Below are positions 17,778-26,643 of a stretch of 28,354 nt of DNA, in pieces. The notes beneath the pieces were generated by a model, which saw nothing but the letters and a program-made list of their open reading frames with translations, was not told the DNA's origin and did not search any database. Numbering within the stretch: position 1 is the first letter of the stretch; each line of letters starts with the position of its first letter. Source of the DNA: Rickettsiella sp. Lineage in GTDB: Bacteria; Pseudomonadota; Gammaproteobacteria; Diplorickettsiales; Diplorickettsiaceae. The position numbers and the translations under genes were made by a program. The stretch covers positions 1 through 28,354 of the forward strand of contig JAVHYG010000003.1 of NCBI GenBank assembly GCA_031119195.1. The letters run 5' to 3'.

Positions 17778-18896
17778 ATGCTTGAGTTTAAAACCTATCG
17801 TCTTTTTTCTAGACAAAAGGTAAAAGATTTTTTTCAGATCGATAAACCTCTATTTATTGGCATACTCAGTCTCGTAATAATCGGGTTAGTGATCCTCTAT
17901 AGTGCAAGTAATCAAAATATAGAGTTAATTAGCAAACAAGCGATTCGAATGTTTTTCGCTTTCATCATCATGATTTTATTTGCACAAATACCCCCTTCTA
18001 TTTATAAAATATGGGCGCCTTGGATTTTCACGATTGCTCTCTCCTTTATTATTGCTGTACTAATAATAGGTGTAGTCGGAAAAGGTGCACAACGCTGGCT
18101 AAACCTATGGTTATTTCAATTCCAACCTTCTGAGCTTATGAAATTAGCAGTGCCGCTGATGTTGGCTTGGTATTTAGATGATAAATCACTTCCCCCTTCT
18201 TTCTTTCACTTGTCGGTGTTATTAGCAATAGTGCTTATACCCACCTTACTTGTCGTTAAACAGCCGGATTTAGGTACAGCCTTATTGATCGCTATCTCAG
18301 GTTTCAGTGTCATTTTACTTGCCGGAATTAGCGCTAGGCTATTGCTATTGGGAAGTTTATTAATTTTAGTAATAGCCCCTATAGGCTGGCATTTTATGCA
18401 TGATTATCAAAAACTTCGTGTACTAACCTTTCTCAATCCAGAAAGAGATCCTTTAGGCGCAGGTTACCATATTATTCAATCTAAAATTGCAATTGGTGCC
18501 GGCGGTTTTTTTGGCAAAGGATGGTTACAAGGCACTCAATCGCATCTACAGTTTCTACCGGAACATACCACTGATTTTATATTTGCAGTTTGTGGTGAAG
18601 AATTTGGCTTAATGGGAAGTATTGTCTTACTGATTCTTTATTTTTGGATTACTGCCAGAGGATTTTATATTAGCATGAAAGCACAAGATACGTTTTCTCG
18701 CCTGTTGGGAGGCGGATTAAGTTTGAGTTTTTTCATTGCTGCTTTTGTAAACATCGGAATGGTAAGTGGTTTATTACCAGTGGTTGGCGTGCCATTACCC
18801 CTTATCAGCTATGGCGGAACCTCTTTAATTACTTTAATTGCAGGCTTTGGTATTTTGATGTCTATTCAAACACATAGAAAATTAGTAGGTAATTAA
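17778..18896 (+). CDS. rodA: Rod-shape peptidoglycan polymerase RodA
   Basis: A SEDS-family glycosyltransferase that polymerises lipid II in the elongasome together with PBP2. It has 372 residues, the usual length, with about ten membrane helices. Conserved motifs: KQPDLGTA (161-168), PEHTTDFIFA (261-270, with the essential Asp266) and PVVGVPLPLISYGGTS (334-349). The PBP2 gene mrdA, often directly upstream of rodA, is not in this window. mltB follows after 11 bases with a strong ribosome site overlapping the rodA end. Confidence 0.95.
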   Translation: MLEFKTYRLFSRQKVKDFFQIDKPLFIGILSLVIIGLVILYSASNQNIELISKQAIRMFFAFIIMILFAQIPPSIYKIWAPWIFTIALSFIIAVLIIGVVGKGAQRWLNLWLFQFQPSELMKLAVPLMLAWYLDDKSLPPSFFHLSVLLAIVLIPTLLVVKQPDLGTALLIAISGFSVILLAGISARLLLLGSLLILVIAPIGWHFMHDYQKLRVLTFLNPERDPLGAGYHIIQSKIAIGAGGFFGKGWLQGTQSHLQFLPEHTTDFIFAVCGEEFGLMGSIVLLILYFWITARGFYISMKAQDTFSRLLGGGLSLSFFIAAFVNIGMVSGLLPVVGVPLPLISYGGTSLITLIAGFGILMSIQTHRKLVGN

Positions 18897-18907
18897 GGAG
18901 GCGCCCT

Positions 18908-19918
18908 ATGCAAAAAAAGAAAAACCGTTTTATTCTGCAAGCCTTTGCCCTGTTAGTTGGCCTTTGTTTAACCGCCTGCACAGCTTATGCGGATAAAGCA
19001 GAGGTACATCGTTTTATTGATAAGATGGTTAAAAAATATAATTTTAATCGTGAACAACTACAGCAACTATTTAATACAGTTAAACCTAACCGCTCCATCA
19101 TCTCATCTTTTATAAAGCCAAAAGAAAATTTAACTTGGTCAGACTACAGACCTATTTTTATTACAGAAAAAAGAGCATTGAAAGGCGTTAAATTTTGGAA
19201 TGAACATAAAAAAACGTTACTCTATGCTCAAAAACATTACGGGGTTCCTCCCTCAATTATAATCGCTGTTTTAGGTATAGAATCACGTTATGGTGAATTA
19301 ACTGGTAAATACCGCGTCTTAGATTCACTCAGTACCTTAAGTTTTAATCATAGTCGTCGATCCGGCTTTTTCCAAAGCGAACTGGAACAATTTTTGTTGT
19401 TAAGTCGTGAAAATCCCGCTATTAATCCTAAAACAACAAAAGGTTCTTATGCAGGAGCCATGGGCCAAGTACAATTTATGCCAAGTAATTATCGACATTT
19501 AGCTATAGATGCTTCACACAAAGGATATAGCGATCTCATTAAAAATTCAGATGACGCTATCCTTAGCATTGCAAATTATTTTAAATATTATGGTTGGATA
19601 AAAGGCGAACCTATTGCTGTACCAGCGTATCTAAAAGGAAATGGCATTCAGCATTTACCCAGTTCTCAACATGGTTTCGCTTTAAAAAGCTTCGAAAAAT
19701 ATCAAATTTATCCTAAATATCCTTTATCGCAGCAACTTAAAACCATTTTGATTGTTTTGCCACTTCGCAACGGAAAGGAATATTGGCTAGGATTTACTAA
19801 TTTTCAAGTTATTAAGCGATATAATTCCAGTTCACTCTACGCAATGGCTGTCTATCAACTTAGTGAATTAATTAAGCATTTACATCAACAAGAGCATTCA
19901 CATGATACAAAAAAATAA
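18908..19918 (+). CDS. mltB: Membrane-bound lytic murein transglycosylase B
   Basis: It cleaves peptidoglycan glycan strands to 1,6-anhydro products. The protein has 336 residues. The N-terminus has a Lys-rich start and a hydrophobic core ending LTAC (21-24), a lipobox that would put the mature protein in a membrane by Cys24; cleavage at AYA|D is an alternative. The catalytic Glu125 lies in VLGIESRYGE, and SYAGAMGQVQFMPSNY (lysozyme-like fold) and the NYFKYYGW segment are typical of MltB. AGGAGG seven bases before the ATG is a near-ideal ribosome site. It forms an elongation/lysis cluster with rodA and rlpA. Confidence 0.94.
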   Translation: MQKKKNRFILQAFALLVGLCLTACTAYADKAEVHRFIDKMVKKYNFNREQLQQLFNTVKPNRSIISSFIKPKENLTWSDYRPIFITEKRALKGVKFWNEHKKTLLYAQKHYGVPPSIIIAVLGIESRYGELTGKYRVLDSLSTLSFNHSRRSGFFQSELEQFLLLSRENPAINPKTTKGSYAGAMGQVQFMPSNYRHLAIDASHKGYSDLIKNSDDAILSIANYFKYYGWIKGEPIAVPAYLKGNGIQHLPSSQHGFALKSFEKYQIYPKYPLSQQLKTILIVLPLRNGKEYWLGFTNFQVIKRYNSSSLYAMAVYQLSELIKHLHQQEHSHDTKK

Positions 19919-19961
19919 CGCTTGGCAAGGAAGCTTATTTTTTAAAACAATTTACTCACTA

Positions 19962-19993
19962 CGCTTGAAATTGCGAATTCGCAATTTCAAGCG
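19962..19993. repeat. Perfect 32-bp palindrome, first of a cluster
   Basis: The arms run CGCTTGAAATTGC, centre GAATTC, then GCAATTTCAAGCG, with no mismatch. It starts 44 bases after the mltB stop. A related palindrome (TTGAAAATGC/GCATTTTCAA) lies before gpmI at 25014-25039. Confidence 0.85.
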
Positions 19994-20004
19994 CTTTCTT
20001 TTCG

Positions 20005-20043
20005 CACATGACGTACGTAAGCTTCGCTTATGCACGCCATGTG
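20005..20043. repeat. Imperfect 39-bp palindrome in the mltB-rlpA gap
   Basis: Two 18-base arms starting CACATG and ending CATGTG pair at 15 of 18 positions around a TTC loop, the remaining three being A-C or G-T type. It is the second of four inverted repeats in this gap. Confidence 0.7.
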
Positions 20044-20071
20044 ATTGGAATGCCACTCGCTGTGTAATCAA

Positions 20072-20131
20072 AAATTTCATATCTTCAAGTACGAGCGGTA
20101 TATACCGTTTTTACTTAAAGATACGAAATTT
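20072..20131. repeat. Long 60-bp palindrome in the mltB-rlpA gap
   Basis: Twenty-base outer arms beginning AAATTTC and ending GAAATTT pair with only two changes, and the core CGGTATATACCG is a perfect palindrome. It is the longest of the cluster. Confidence 0.75.
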
Positions 20132-20149
20132 CATACTACCTTCGTGTCT

Positions 20150-20199
20150 CATAGCAATCTCAACCGAGGAACTAAGTTTTATCAGTAAAGCTTGCTATG
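20150..20199. repeat. Inverted repeat CATAGCAA...TTGCTATG just before rlpA
   Basis: Eight-base perfect arms (20150-20157 and 20192-20199) enclose 34 bases that include a second stem (AAGTTTTA/TAAAGCTT with one mismatch). It ends 11 bases before the TTG I propose as the rlpA start, so it may affect rlpA translation. Confidence 0.55.
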
Positions 20200-20210
20200 G
20201 AACAATTCCC

Positions 20211-21068
20211 TTGAAAATTACCTCCGCGAAAAAAAAAAACACAAAGCCACTACTTACATCAACTTTTATTTTTATACTGATATTAGCATTGAGCGCATGT
20301 AGTTCAATAACCTCTAGCAATCGACGTTATCCATTGCAGAATGATAAACCTCCTTCTTTTAGAATTAACGTAAATAAAATTCCTAATGCAGTACCAAAAA
20401 CTGAGCCTCTCAGTAAACGAGGCAATCCTAAATCATATGTTGTGTTTGGCCGGCGCTATTATGTAATGAAAAGTGCAAAAGGTTATCATGCCAAAGGGAT
20501 AGCTTCCTGGTACGGCATGAAATTTCAACATTTTCAAACAGCAAATGGAGATATTTATAATGTAGCAGGAATGACTGCTGCGCATAAAACACTTCCACTG
20601 CCTACCTATCTTCAAGTAACTAATTTGCGTAATGGAAAAAAAATCATTGTCAAAGTCAACGATAGAGGGCCTTTTGTTAATAACCGACTTATCGATCTTT
20701 CTTATGCTGCTGCCATAAAATTAGATATGACTGGCACAGGAACTGCACCCGTTACTATTCAAGCTATCACACCGGGTATAACTCGCTTAGCAACTAATGC
20801 TAGAAATTTTAAACCTTTTCTATCGACACAAAATAAAAATCAACCCTACATTCATCTAGGACTTTTTAAACAACGCGCACAAGCGCTAAAACTGGCTTTA
20901 CTTGTAAAGCATTGGACACGTTCGTCTGTAAAAGTAGAAAAAACACCTATCCACAAACGCTTGTATTATCGCGTTGTGATAGGTCCTTTACCGAATACAA
21001 AAAGCACTAAACAATTGCATCGTCAACTCCAATTGGCTGGCCTTCAATCGTATAAAGAATTCAACTAA
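20211..21068 (+). CDS. rlpA: Septal/rare lipoprotein RlpA (DPBB plus SPOR domain)
   Basis: RlpA is an outer-membrane lipoprotein that binds or cleaves denuded peptidoglycan. From a TTG start (285 residues), the N-terminus is a textbook lipoprotein signal: KITSAKKKNTK, a hydrophobic core, then the lipobox LSAC with Cys30. The double-psi beta-barrel follows (GIASWYGMKFQHFQTANGD through NDRGPFVNNRLIDLSYAAA), then a C-terminal SPOR domain (about 210-285). The frame is open back to an ATG at 19902 inside the mltB end. That would add 103 residues before the lipobox, which no lipoprotein signal tolerates, so I prefer the TTG; no ATG lies between. The DNA upstream is the palindrome cluster. The GT87 gene follows after 10 bases. 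Confidence 0.88.
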   Translation: MKITSAKKKNTKPLLTSTFIFILILALSACSSITSSNRRYPLQNDKPPSFRINVNKIPNAVPKTEPLSKRGNPKSYVVFGRRYYVMKSAKGYHAKGIASWYGMKFQHFQTANGDIYNVAGMTAAHKTLPLPTYLQVTNLRNGKKIIVKVNDRGPFVNNRLIDLSYAAAIKLDMTGTGTAPVTIQAITPGITRLATNARNFKPFLSTQNKNQPYIHLGLFKQRAQALKLALLVKHWTRSSVKVEKTPIHKRLYYRVVIGPLPNTKSTKQLHRQLQLAGLQSYKEFN

Positions 21069-21078
21069 AAACATCCCT

Positions 21079-22680
21079 ATGCCTAAAAAAATCTCTTGTT
21101 TTCTTTTGTCACTATTAGGAATAGCTATTTTAAGTGGATTATTTAGTCTAAACTACACTTATCCACTTACTTTAGGGAAAAGTAGCATTCTTTATAGTGA
21201 TTATGGAAAATTTTATCATTCACAGCGCCAATTCATCGCAGGAAAAAATATTTACGCTCCCGTTTATTTCATCAAAAATAAAAAACATACTGAACCAGGA
21301 CATTCGCTTTTAAGTAAACCCGCCATAAAACCAAAAAGAATAGGCTATGTTGATCATTGTGCTAAGGCAAACAAAAAAGCGGCTTTTTTTGACTATCGCA
21401 ACCCAGCACACCCAGGGTCTGTAAGTAACGAAACGCAAAAAAAAGACGCTTTTCCCCCATCATCGTGCAATGATCAACGTAAGCTAATTTTAGCAGGAAA
21501 TCTTAATCCACCTTTGTTTACCTTAATTACCTTTCCAATTGCTTATTTAAGTTATCCGCATGCGCTTTTATTATGGACCTTTTTTTCGATGCTAGCGGGA
21601 TGCATAGCTATTTTATTAATACAACAAAAACTTGAACCACGTTCTATTCTTTCATTGCAGACAAGCCTATTACTTTTAATTGGTTTTATGTGTTATTTCC
21701 CCACCTTTGTTACACTTCAGTTTGGCCAAGTTAGCCTATTATTACTACCATTATTAGTACTAGGCTGGCGTGCTGCACACGATCAAAAGTCGACTAGAGC
21801 CGCTGTTTATCTAGGTTTAGCCGCTAGTCTAAAGCCATTTATCGGTTTATTTTTGGTTTATTTTTTTATTCGTAAAGAATGGCGTGCGCTATTGGCCTTT
21901 ATTTCAATTATACTTCTTTCAGTTTTCTTAACTGCAGTATTTTTCGGAATTGATACTTACTATTCTTACTATCAAGTATGTCACCAAATAGCATGGGCAG
22001 CTTCCAGCTGGAATGTTTCCATTTATGGTTTTTTATTACGCCTTATAGGAGGACCGGAAGCTAATACACCTTTAATAGCCATACCCGGACTTTTTAATGT
22101 TGCATACCTTTTTTTATCTATATTACTGCTATTAGCGCTTGTTTTGTTTCTACGTCCACTTGCGTGTATTGCCAATTTACAAAAAAAAACTGACATCGAT
22201 TTTTCTATTATTTTAGTTGTAATGCTTTTACTATCACCATTAGGCTGGATGTATTATTTCCCTTTTTTAAGCATTCCATTTTTAATCTTGTGGGATTTGT
22301 CAAAAAAAGGTATCTATCCCATTGGTTTACCCTTGATATTAGCAACGCTTCTGCTGATTTGTAACATCCCCATCATTTTAACTCCAACGAATGAAATACA
22401 AAGCAATAATGCAATCTCTGTGTTTTTAGGTTCTAGCCTTTACTTTTCAGTATTAATAGGCTTAATGGTATTACTTTTTGTTATACGGTTTATTTTATCC
22501 AAAAAACTGATACAAAATAAACCGTTACAGGTTTTTGAAAAAATACCCCATAGCCTGCTATTATTAGTCTGCGCCATCGCTTTTTTACCTTCACTCCTTG
22601 GTATTACAAAGACATGTAGCACCTGGATACGTTATGCTATTAATTACAATACAGAATACATATTAATCTCGCAGGACTAA
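21079..22680 (+). CDS. GT87-family (DUF2029) membrane glycosyltransferase
   Basis: A 533-residue polytopic membrane protein of the GT-C glycosyltransferase type, family GT87/DUF2029, which transfers sugars from polyprenyl-phosphate carriers outside the cytoplasm. The first membrane helix (about 9-30) is followed by the catalytic-type acidic motif SDYGKFYHSQRQF (Asp41) and GKNIYAP. Further on are NLNPPLFTLI (141-150), LQFGQVSLLLL and SLKPFIGLFLV, all usual in this family. About 75 polar residues (61-137) sit between GKNIYAP and NLNPP, longer than I expect for this loop. It begins 10 bases after rlpA and ends 3 bases before lgt. The glycan it builds cannot be inferred. Confidence 0.8.
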   Translation: MPKKISCFLLSLLGIAILSGLFSLNYTYPLTLGKSSILYSDYGKFYHSQRQFIAGKNIYAPVYFIKNKKHTEPGHSLLSKPAIKPKRIGYVDHCAKANKKAAFFDYRNPAHPGSVSNETQKKDAFPPSSCNDQRKLILAGNLNPPLFTLITFPIAYLSYPHALLLWTFFSMLAGCIAILLIQQKLEPRSILSLQTSLLLLIGFMCYFPTFVTLQFGQVSLLLLPLLVLGWRAAHDQKSTRAAVYLGLAASLKPFIGLFLVYFFIRKEWRALLAFISIILLSVFLTAVFFGIDTYYSYYQVCHQIAWAASSWNVSIYGFLLRLIGGPEANTPLIAIPGLFNVAYLFLSILLLLALVLFLRPLACIANLQKKTDIDFSIILVVMLLLSPLGWMYYFPFLSIPFLILWDLSKKGIYPIGLPLILATLLLICNIPIILTPTNEIQSNNAISVFLGSSLYFSVLIGLMVLLFVIRFILSKKLIQNKPLQVFEKIPHSLLLLVCAIAFLPSLLGITKTCSTWIRYAINYNTEYILISQD

Positions 22681-22683
22681 TTT

Positions 22684-23484
22684 ATGTTACCCTATCCCTC
22701 TATCAATCCCATTGCCTTTAGTTTAGGGCCACTCAAGGTCCATTGGTATGGTTTAATGTATGCAATAGGATTTATAGGGGCGTTGGGATTAGCTAGTTAT
22801 CGCGCTAATAAGCCAAATAGTGGCTGGACTGTAGAGCAAGTCAGCGATCTTCTTTTTTATACAGCCCTCGGCGTCATTCTCGGCGGGCGTGTCGGCTATA
22901 TGCTTTTTTATGATTTTAGTAATTTTTTAGCGCATCCGTGGATTATTTTTCAAGTTTGGCAAGGAGGTATGTCATTTCATGGTGGATTATTAGGTGTTCT
23001 ATTAGCCTTTTATTTATATAGCCGAAAAACAGGCAAACACTTTTTTGATATTACCGATTTTGCTGCACCTCTCGTCCCTATTGGCTTAGGTGCAGGACGG
23101 ATTGGAAATTTTATTAATGGCGAACTGTGGGGTAGAGTTACCGATGTACCTTGGGCAATGGTATTTCCTCACGCCGGTCAATTGCCACGCCACCCTTCCC
23201 AACTGTATGAGTTTTTCTTTGAAGGCATAATATTATTTTCATTCCTTTGGATCTATTCCAGTAAAAAACGGTCCCGCATGGCAGTTTCCGGTTGGTTCGC
23301 CCTTCTATACGGTATTTTTCGTTTTACACTTGAATTCTTTCGTCAACCTGATCCTCAGCTTGGGTTTATTGCTTGGGATTGGTTAACAATGGGTCAATTA
23401 CTCTCATTTCCGATGATCATTATAGGGTTAATATTAATTTATAAATCTTATACGCCACCAAAAATAGGAGCACAATTTTCCTAA
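22684..23484 (+). CDS. lgt: Prolipoprotein diacylglyceryl transferase
   Basis: It transfers diacylglycerol from phosphatidylglycerol to the lipobox cysteine, the first step of lipoprotein maturation, in the inner membrane. The protein has 266 residues and about seven helices. The Lgt signature GRIGNFINGELWGR (138-151) includes the essential-type Arg139; His99 (SFHGG) and the RFTLEFFRQPD segment (213-223) match other key positions. AGGA at the end of the preceding gene supplies a ribosome site, so translation is likely coupled. Its natural clients nearby are RlpA and possibly MltB. Confidence 0.96.
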   Translation: MLPYPSINPIAFSLGPLKVHWYGLMYAIGFIGALGLASYRANKPNSGWTVEQVSDLLFYTALGVILGGRVGYMLFYDFSNFLAHPWIIFQVWQGGMSFHGGLLGVLLAFYLYSRKTGKHFFDITDFAAPLVPIGLGAGRIGNFINGELWGRVTDVPWAMVFPHAGQLPRHPSQLYEFFFEGIILFSFLWIYSSKKRSRMAVSGWFALLYGIFRFTLEFFRQPDPQLGFIAWDWLTMGQLLSFPMIIIGLILIYKSYTPPKIGAQFS

Positions 23485-23610
23485 ACTCCTTATAGCATTT
23501 AATACAGAACCCTACTTCGAAAATAACAATTATTAGAATCCAGGGTGTATCGCTTTCTGGCCTTTATCTGCCAAATAACGACACACTCTAATAAATTTCA
23601 TTGATGATTT

Positions 23611-24969
23611 ATGTCAAGTCAAGCCATACAAAAAACTTTTCTGTCTGAAAGTCGCACATTACTAGTTTTAGCAATACCACTTATCATGAGCGGACTTGTA
23701 GAAACTTCTATAGGATTTTTTTCTAATATATTTCTTGCCCATTTAGGCCCAGAAAACTTGGCTGCCGGTGCATTAGTTAATTGGGTTTTCACAACCATCA
23801 TGGTAATCGTCTGGGGTACCCTTTCTGCCATCACCACGCTAGTGGCTCGCTATTATGGGAAACAAAATCTTAGCCAAATACAGAATGTGCTTTGCTCAGG
23901 TTTATTATTAGCTGTCATATTAATGTTGCCATCCATGCTTTTATTGTGGAATCTTGCGCCTATTTTCCTGTTTTTTGGCCAAGAACCTAAAATTGTACTA
24001 TTAGCCAAACCTTACCTACATGGACTAACATGGGCAGTCATTCCTGATTTTATTTATACTGTTGCTATGCAATTTGCAGCGGGACTTGGCCGCACAAAAA
24101 TCAATATGTGTTTTAGTTTATTGTTCGTTCCTCTCTGTATTTTTTTCAACTACTCATTCGTGTTTGGCGTATTTGGTTTACCAAAACTCGGCATTGCAGG
24201 AATTGGTTGGGGAACTGCCAGCGCTTTTTGGATTATCAGTATCCTTTTTATTATCTACTTTTTCTTAAAAAGGGATCTACGTATTTACCTACGATACCCT
24301 CCTATTCAAAGAATAATGGCTGGCATTAAAGAAATCTTTCAAGTCGGTCTTCCGCTAGGTTTAATGTATTGTGTTGAAATTGGATTTTTTCTTGCTATGA
24401 CTATCCTAATGGGGCTCATTAGCCAAGATACACTGAGTGCTAATCAAGTTACGCTGCAATTTTTCTGGCTATTTTCTATTGTAACGTTTGCCTTAGCACA
24501 AGGGATTACTATAAGAGTAGGCCATAGTATAGGAAAAAATGATAGAAAAGCACTTCATTATGCAACCTATGTGGGACTTTTCTATGCTTGTGGTTATATA
24601 CTTTTAATAGCTATTTTATATTGGAAATTTCCAAATAAATTAATCGGCATTGATTTTAAGGTAGATGATCCAAAAAATATACCTATCGTTCACCTTGCTA
24701 AAGAATTTTTAGCAATCGCCGCATTGATACAAATAATTGAAGCCATTCGCTTTACCTTTTTTGGATCACTTCGAGGTCTTAAAGATACAAAGTTTTCACT
24801 GGTAAATTCTATTTTAATTTTTTGGATTATAGCTTTACCATTGGCATATCTCGCTACTTTTTTCAATGCCGGCCAGGGAATCTGGTGGGCAACACTATTA
24901 GGAGAAATAGTAGGCACTCCCTTACTGATCTGGCATTATCATCGTAAGGTCGAAGAATATCTATTTTAA
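23611..24969 (+). CDS. MATE-family multidrug/cation efflux protein
   Basis: A 452-residue inner-membrane antiporter with twelve hydrophobic helices in two similar halves. The first helix region (LALAIPLIMSGLVETS-like; here LVLAIPLIMSGLVET) and the PENLAAGALVNW and GLGRTKINM segments fit the MATE (NorM/DinF-type) superfamily, which exports drugs or metabolites using Na+ or H+ gradients. The substrate is unknown. A 126-bp gap separates it from lgt; I see no terminator or firm promoter in it, so read-through is possible. The ribosome site before the ATG is weak. Confidence 0.9.
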   Translation: MSSQAIQKTFLSESRTLLVLAIPLIMSGLVETSIGFFSNIFLAHLGPENLAAGALVNWVFTTIMVIVWGTLSAITTLVARYYGKQNLSQIQNVLCSGLLLAVILMLPSMLLLWNLAPIFLFFGQEPKIVLLAKPYLHGLTWAVIPDFIYTVAMQFAAGLGRTKINMCFSLLFVPLCIFFNYSFVFGVFGLPKLGIAGIGWGTASAFWIISILFIIYFFLKRDLRIYLRYPPIQRIMAGIKEIFQVGLPLGLMYCVEIGFFLAMTILMGLISQDTLSANQVTLQFFWLFSIVTFALAQGITIRVGHSIGKNDRKALHYATYVGLFYACGYILLIAILYWKFPNKLIGIDFKVDDPKNIPIVHLAKEFLAIAALIQIIEAIRFTFFGSLRGLKDTKFSLVNSILIFWIIALPLAYLATFFNAGQGIWWATLLGEIVGTPLLIWHYHRKVEEYLF

Positions 24970-25013
24970 TATTGGGATTCTCCACTTAAAATCCCATCGC
25001 GCAATAAAAGCAC

Positions 25014-25039
25014 TTGAAAATGCAATTCCGCATTTTCAA
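25014..25039. repeat. Palindrome upstream of gpmI, related to the one after mltB
   Basis: TTGAAAATGC and GCATTTTCAA form a perfect 10-bp stem around AATTCC. Arms and centre resemble the 19962-19993 palindrome (TTGAAATTGC, centre GAATTC). It ends 16 bases before the gpmI ATG and contains an in-frame TTG that can be mistaken for a start. Confidence 0.75.
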
Positions 25040-25055
25040 CCACAATGGATATATT

Positions 25056-26609
25056 ATGTTCAAATCCAAAAGACCGAAACCTGTTATTCTACTAATCCTC
25101 GATGGATGGGGTTACCGTGAAGAAAACGAACATAATGCTATTGCTTTAGCAAAAACACCCTACTGGGATCACTTAATTCAAATCTGTCCGCACACGCTAT
25201 TAACTGCGTCCGGGTTATCAGTAGGTCTTCCTGGTGGTCAAATGGGAAACTCTGAAGTAGGTCATCTTACAATCGGCGCCGGACGCGTTCTATATCAGGA
25301 CTTAACCCGCATTAATAAATCCATAGAAACAGGTGATTTTTTTAAAAACGAAGCTTTTGTAGCGACTTTTAAAAAAGCAAATACAATGGACAAATCAGTC
25401 CATATTCTAGGTTTACTTTCACCCGGCGGGATTCATAGCCATGAAAAACATATTTACGCATTATTACAATTGGCATCACTGGTTGGGTTAAAAAACTGTT
25501 ATATCCATGTCTTTCTTGATGGCCGTGATACTGCACCTAAAAGCGCACAAACCTCGATTATTGCACTCGAAAATAAATGCAAAGAATTTGGCGTAGGGAA
25601 AATAGCATCACTTATCGGCCGCTATTATGCAATGGATAGAGATAAACGCTGGGAACGTACACAAGCTGCTTATGATTGTTTAACAAGTGGCAAAGCACAA
25701 TATAATGCAACCACAGCCTTAGAAGGATTGCAACAAGCATATGCGCGCGGTGAAACTGATGAATTTGTAAAACCAACTTGTGTTCACCCACTCAACTCAC
25801 CAGCAGTAAAAATTCAAGAGAATGATAGTGTTATTTTCATGAATTTTCGTGCTGACCGTGCCCGCCAATTAAGCCGCGCTTTCCTTAATCCGGGCTTTTC
25901 AGAATTTAAACGCCATTCACATCCACGTTTAAGCGAGTTTATTTCTCTAACACAATATGCCGCAGATATCCCAAGCCATATTGCTTTTCCAAAACAGTCA
26001 TTAGAAAATGGCTTAGCTGAATATCTTGCTAAAAAAGGCTTAACGCAACTCCGTATTGCTGAAACCGAAAAATATGCCCATGTTACTTTCTTTTTCAACG
26101 GCGGTATTGAAACACCATTTCCCAATGAAACACGTCTATTAATTCCTTCAAAAAAAGTAGCCACTTATGATCTAACACCCAAAATGAGTGCATTTGAAAT
26201 TACTGACCGGCTGCTTGAAGCTATTGAAGAAAAAAAATATGATGTCATTATCTGCAACTTTGCTAATCCCGATATGTTAGGCCATACCGGAAATATCGCT
26301 GCAACAGAAGAAGCCATTACCTATATCGATCAATGTATTGATAGAATCATCACTGCACTCAAAAAACAAGGTGGCGAAGCTATTATAACTGCTGATCATG
26401 GTAATGCGGAGCATATGTACGATGAAAAAACACAGCAAGCACACACAGCCCATACGACAGAACCTGTGCCATTTATCTATGTTGGACGTCCAGCAAAAAT
26501 TAAACCACAACATATCGGCACATTAGCCGATATTGCGCCGACACTATTAGCCCTACTAGAGCTCCCCAAACCAAAAGAAATGACTGGAGAAAATCTAATT
26601 ATTTTTTAA
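25056..26609 (+). CDS. gpmI: 2,3-bisphosphoglycerate-independent phosphoglycerate mutase
   Basis: It interconverts 3- and 2-phosphoglycerate in glycolysis and gluconeogenesis, using two Mn2+ ions. I place the start at the ATG at 25056 (517 residues, E. coli 514) because family members begin just before KPVILLILDGWG. The frame also opens at a TTG at 25014 inside the palindrome. Visible: metal ligand Asp16 (LDGWG), phosphoserine Ser66 (MGNSEVGH), FLDGRDT, IGRYYAMDRD, Asp406 and His410 (PDMLGHTG), Asp447-His448 (TADHGNAEH) and the His of AHTAHTT. It is complete and catalytically intact. A terminator follows 10 bases after the stop. Confidence 0.96.
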   Translation: MFKSKRPKPVILLILDGWGYREENEHNAIALAKTPYWDHLIQICPHTLLTASGLSVGLPGGQMGNSEVGHLTIGAGRVLYQDLTRINKSIETGDFFKNEAFVATFKKANTMDKSVHILGLLSPGGIHSHEKHIYALLQLASLVGLKNCYIHVFLDGRDTAPKSAQTSIIALENKCKEFGVGKIASLIGRYYAMDRDKRWERTQAAYDCLTSGKAQYNATTALEGLQQAYARGETDEFVKPTCVHPLNSPAVKIQENDSVIFMNFRADRARQLSRAFLNPGFSEFKRHSHPRLSEFISLTQYAADIPSHIAFPKQSLENGLAEYLAKKGLTQLRIAETEKYAHVTFFFNGGIETPFPNETRLLIPSKKVATYDLTPKMSAFEITDRLLEAIEEKKYDVIICNFANPDMLGHTGNIAATEEAITYIDQCIDRIITALKKQGGEAIITADHGNAEHMYDEKTQQAHTAHTTEPVPFIYVGRPAKIKPQHIGTLADIAPTLLALLELPKPKEMTGENLIIF

Positions 26610-26618
26610 ATATCATTT

Positions 26619-26643
26619 AAACGCGGCAAATACCGCGTTTTTG
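26619..26643 (+). terminator. Rho-independent terminator of gpmI
   Basis: AAACGCGG (26619-26626) pairs perfectly with CCGCGTTT (26633-26640) around CAAATA, and the stem runs into TTTTT. Confidence 0.85.

Noticed and set aside
25014..25055. TTG at 25014 as the gpmI start
   Set aside because: It would add 14 residues not found in the family and lies within a palindrome; the ATG at 25056 gives the usual N-terminus.
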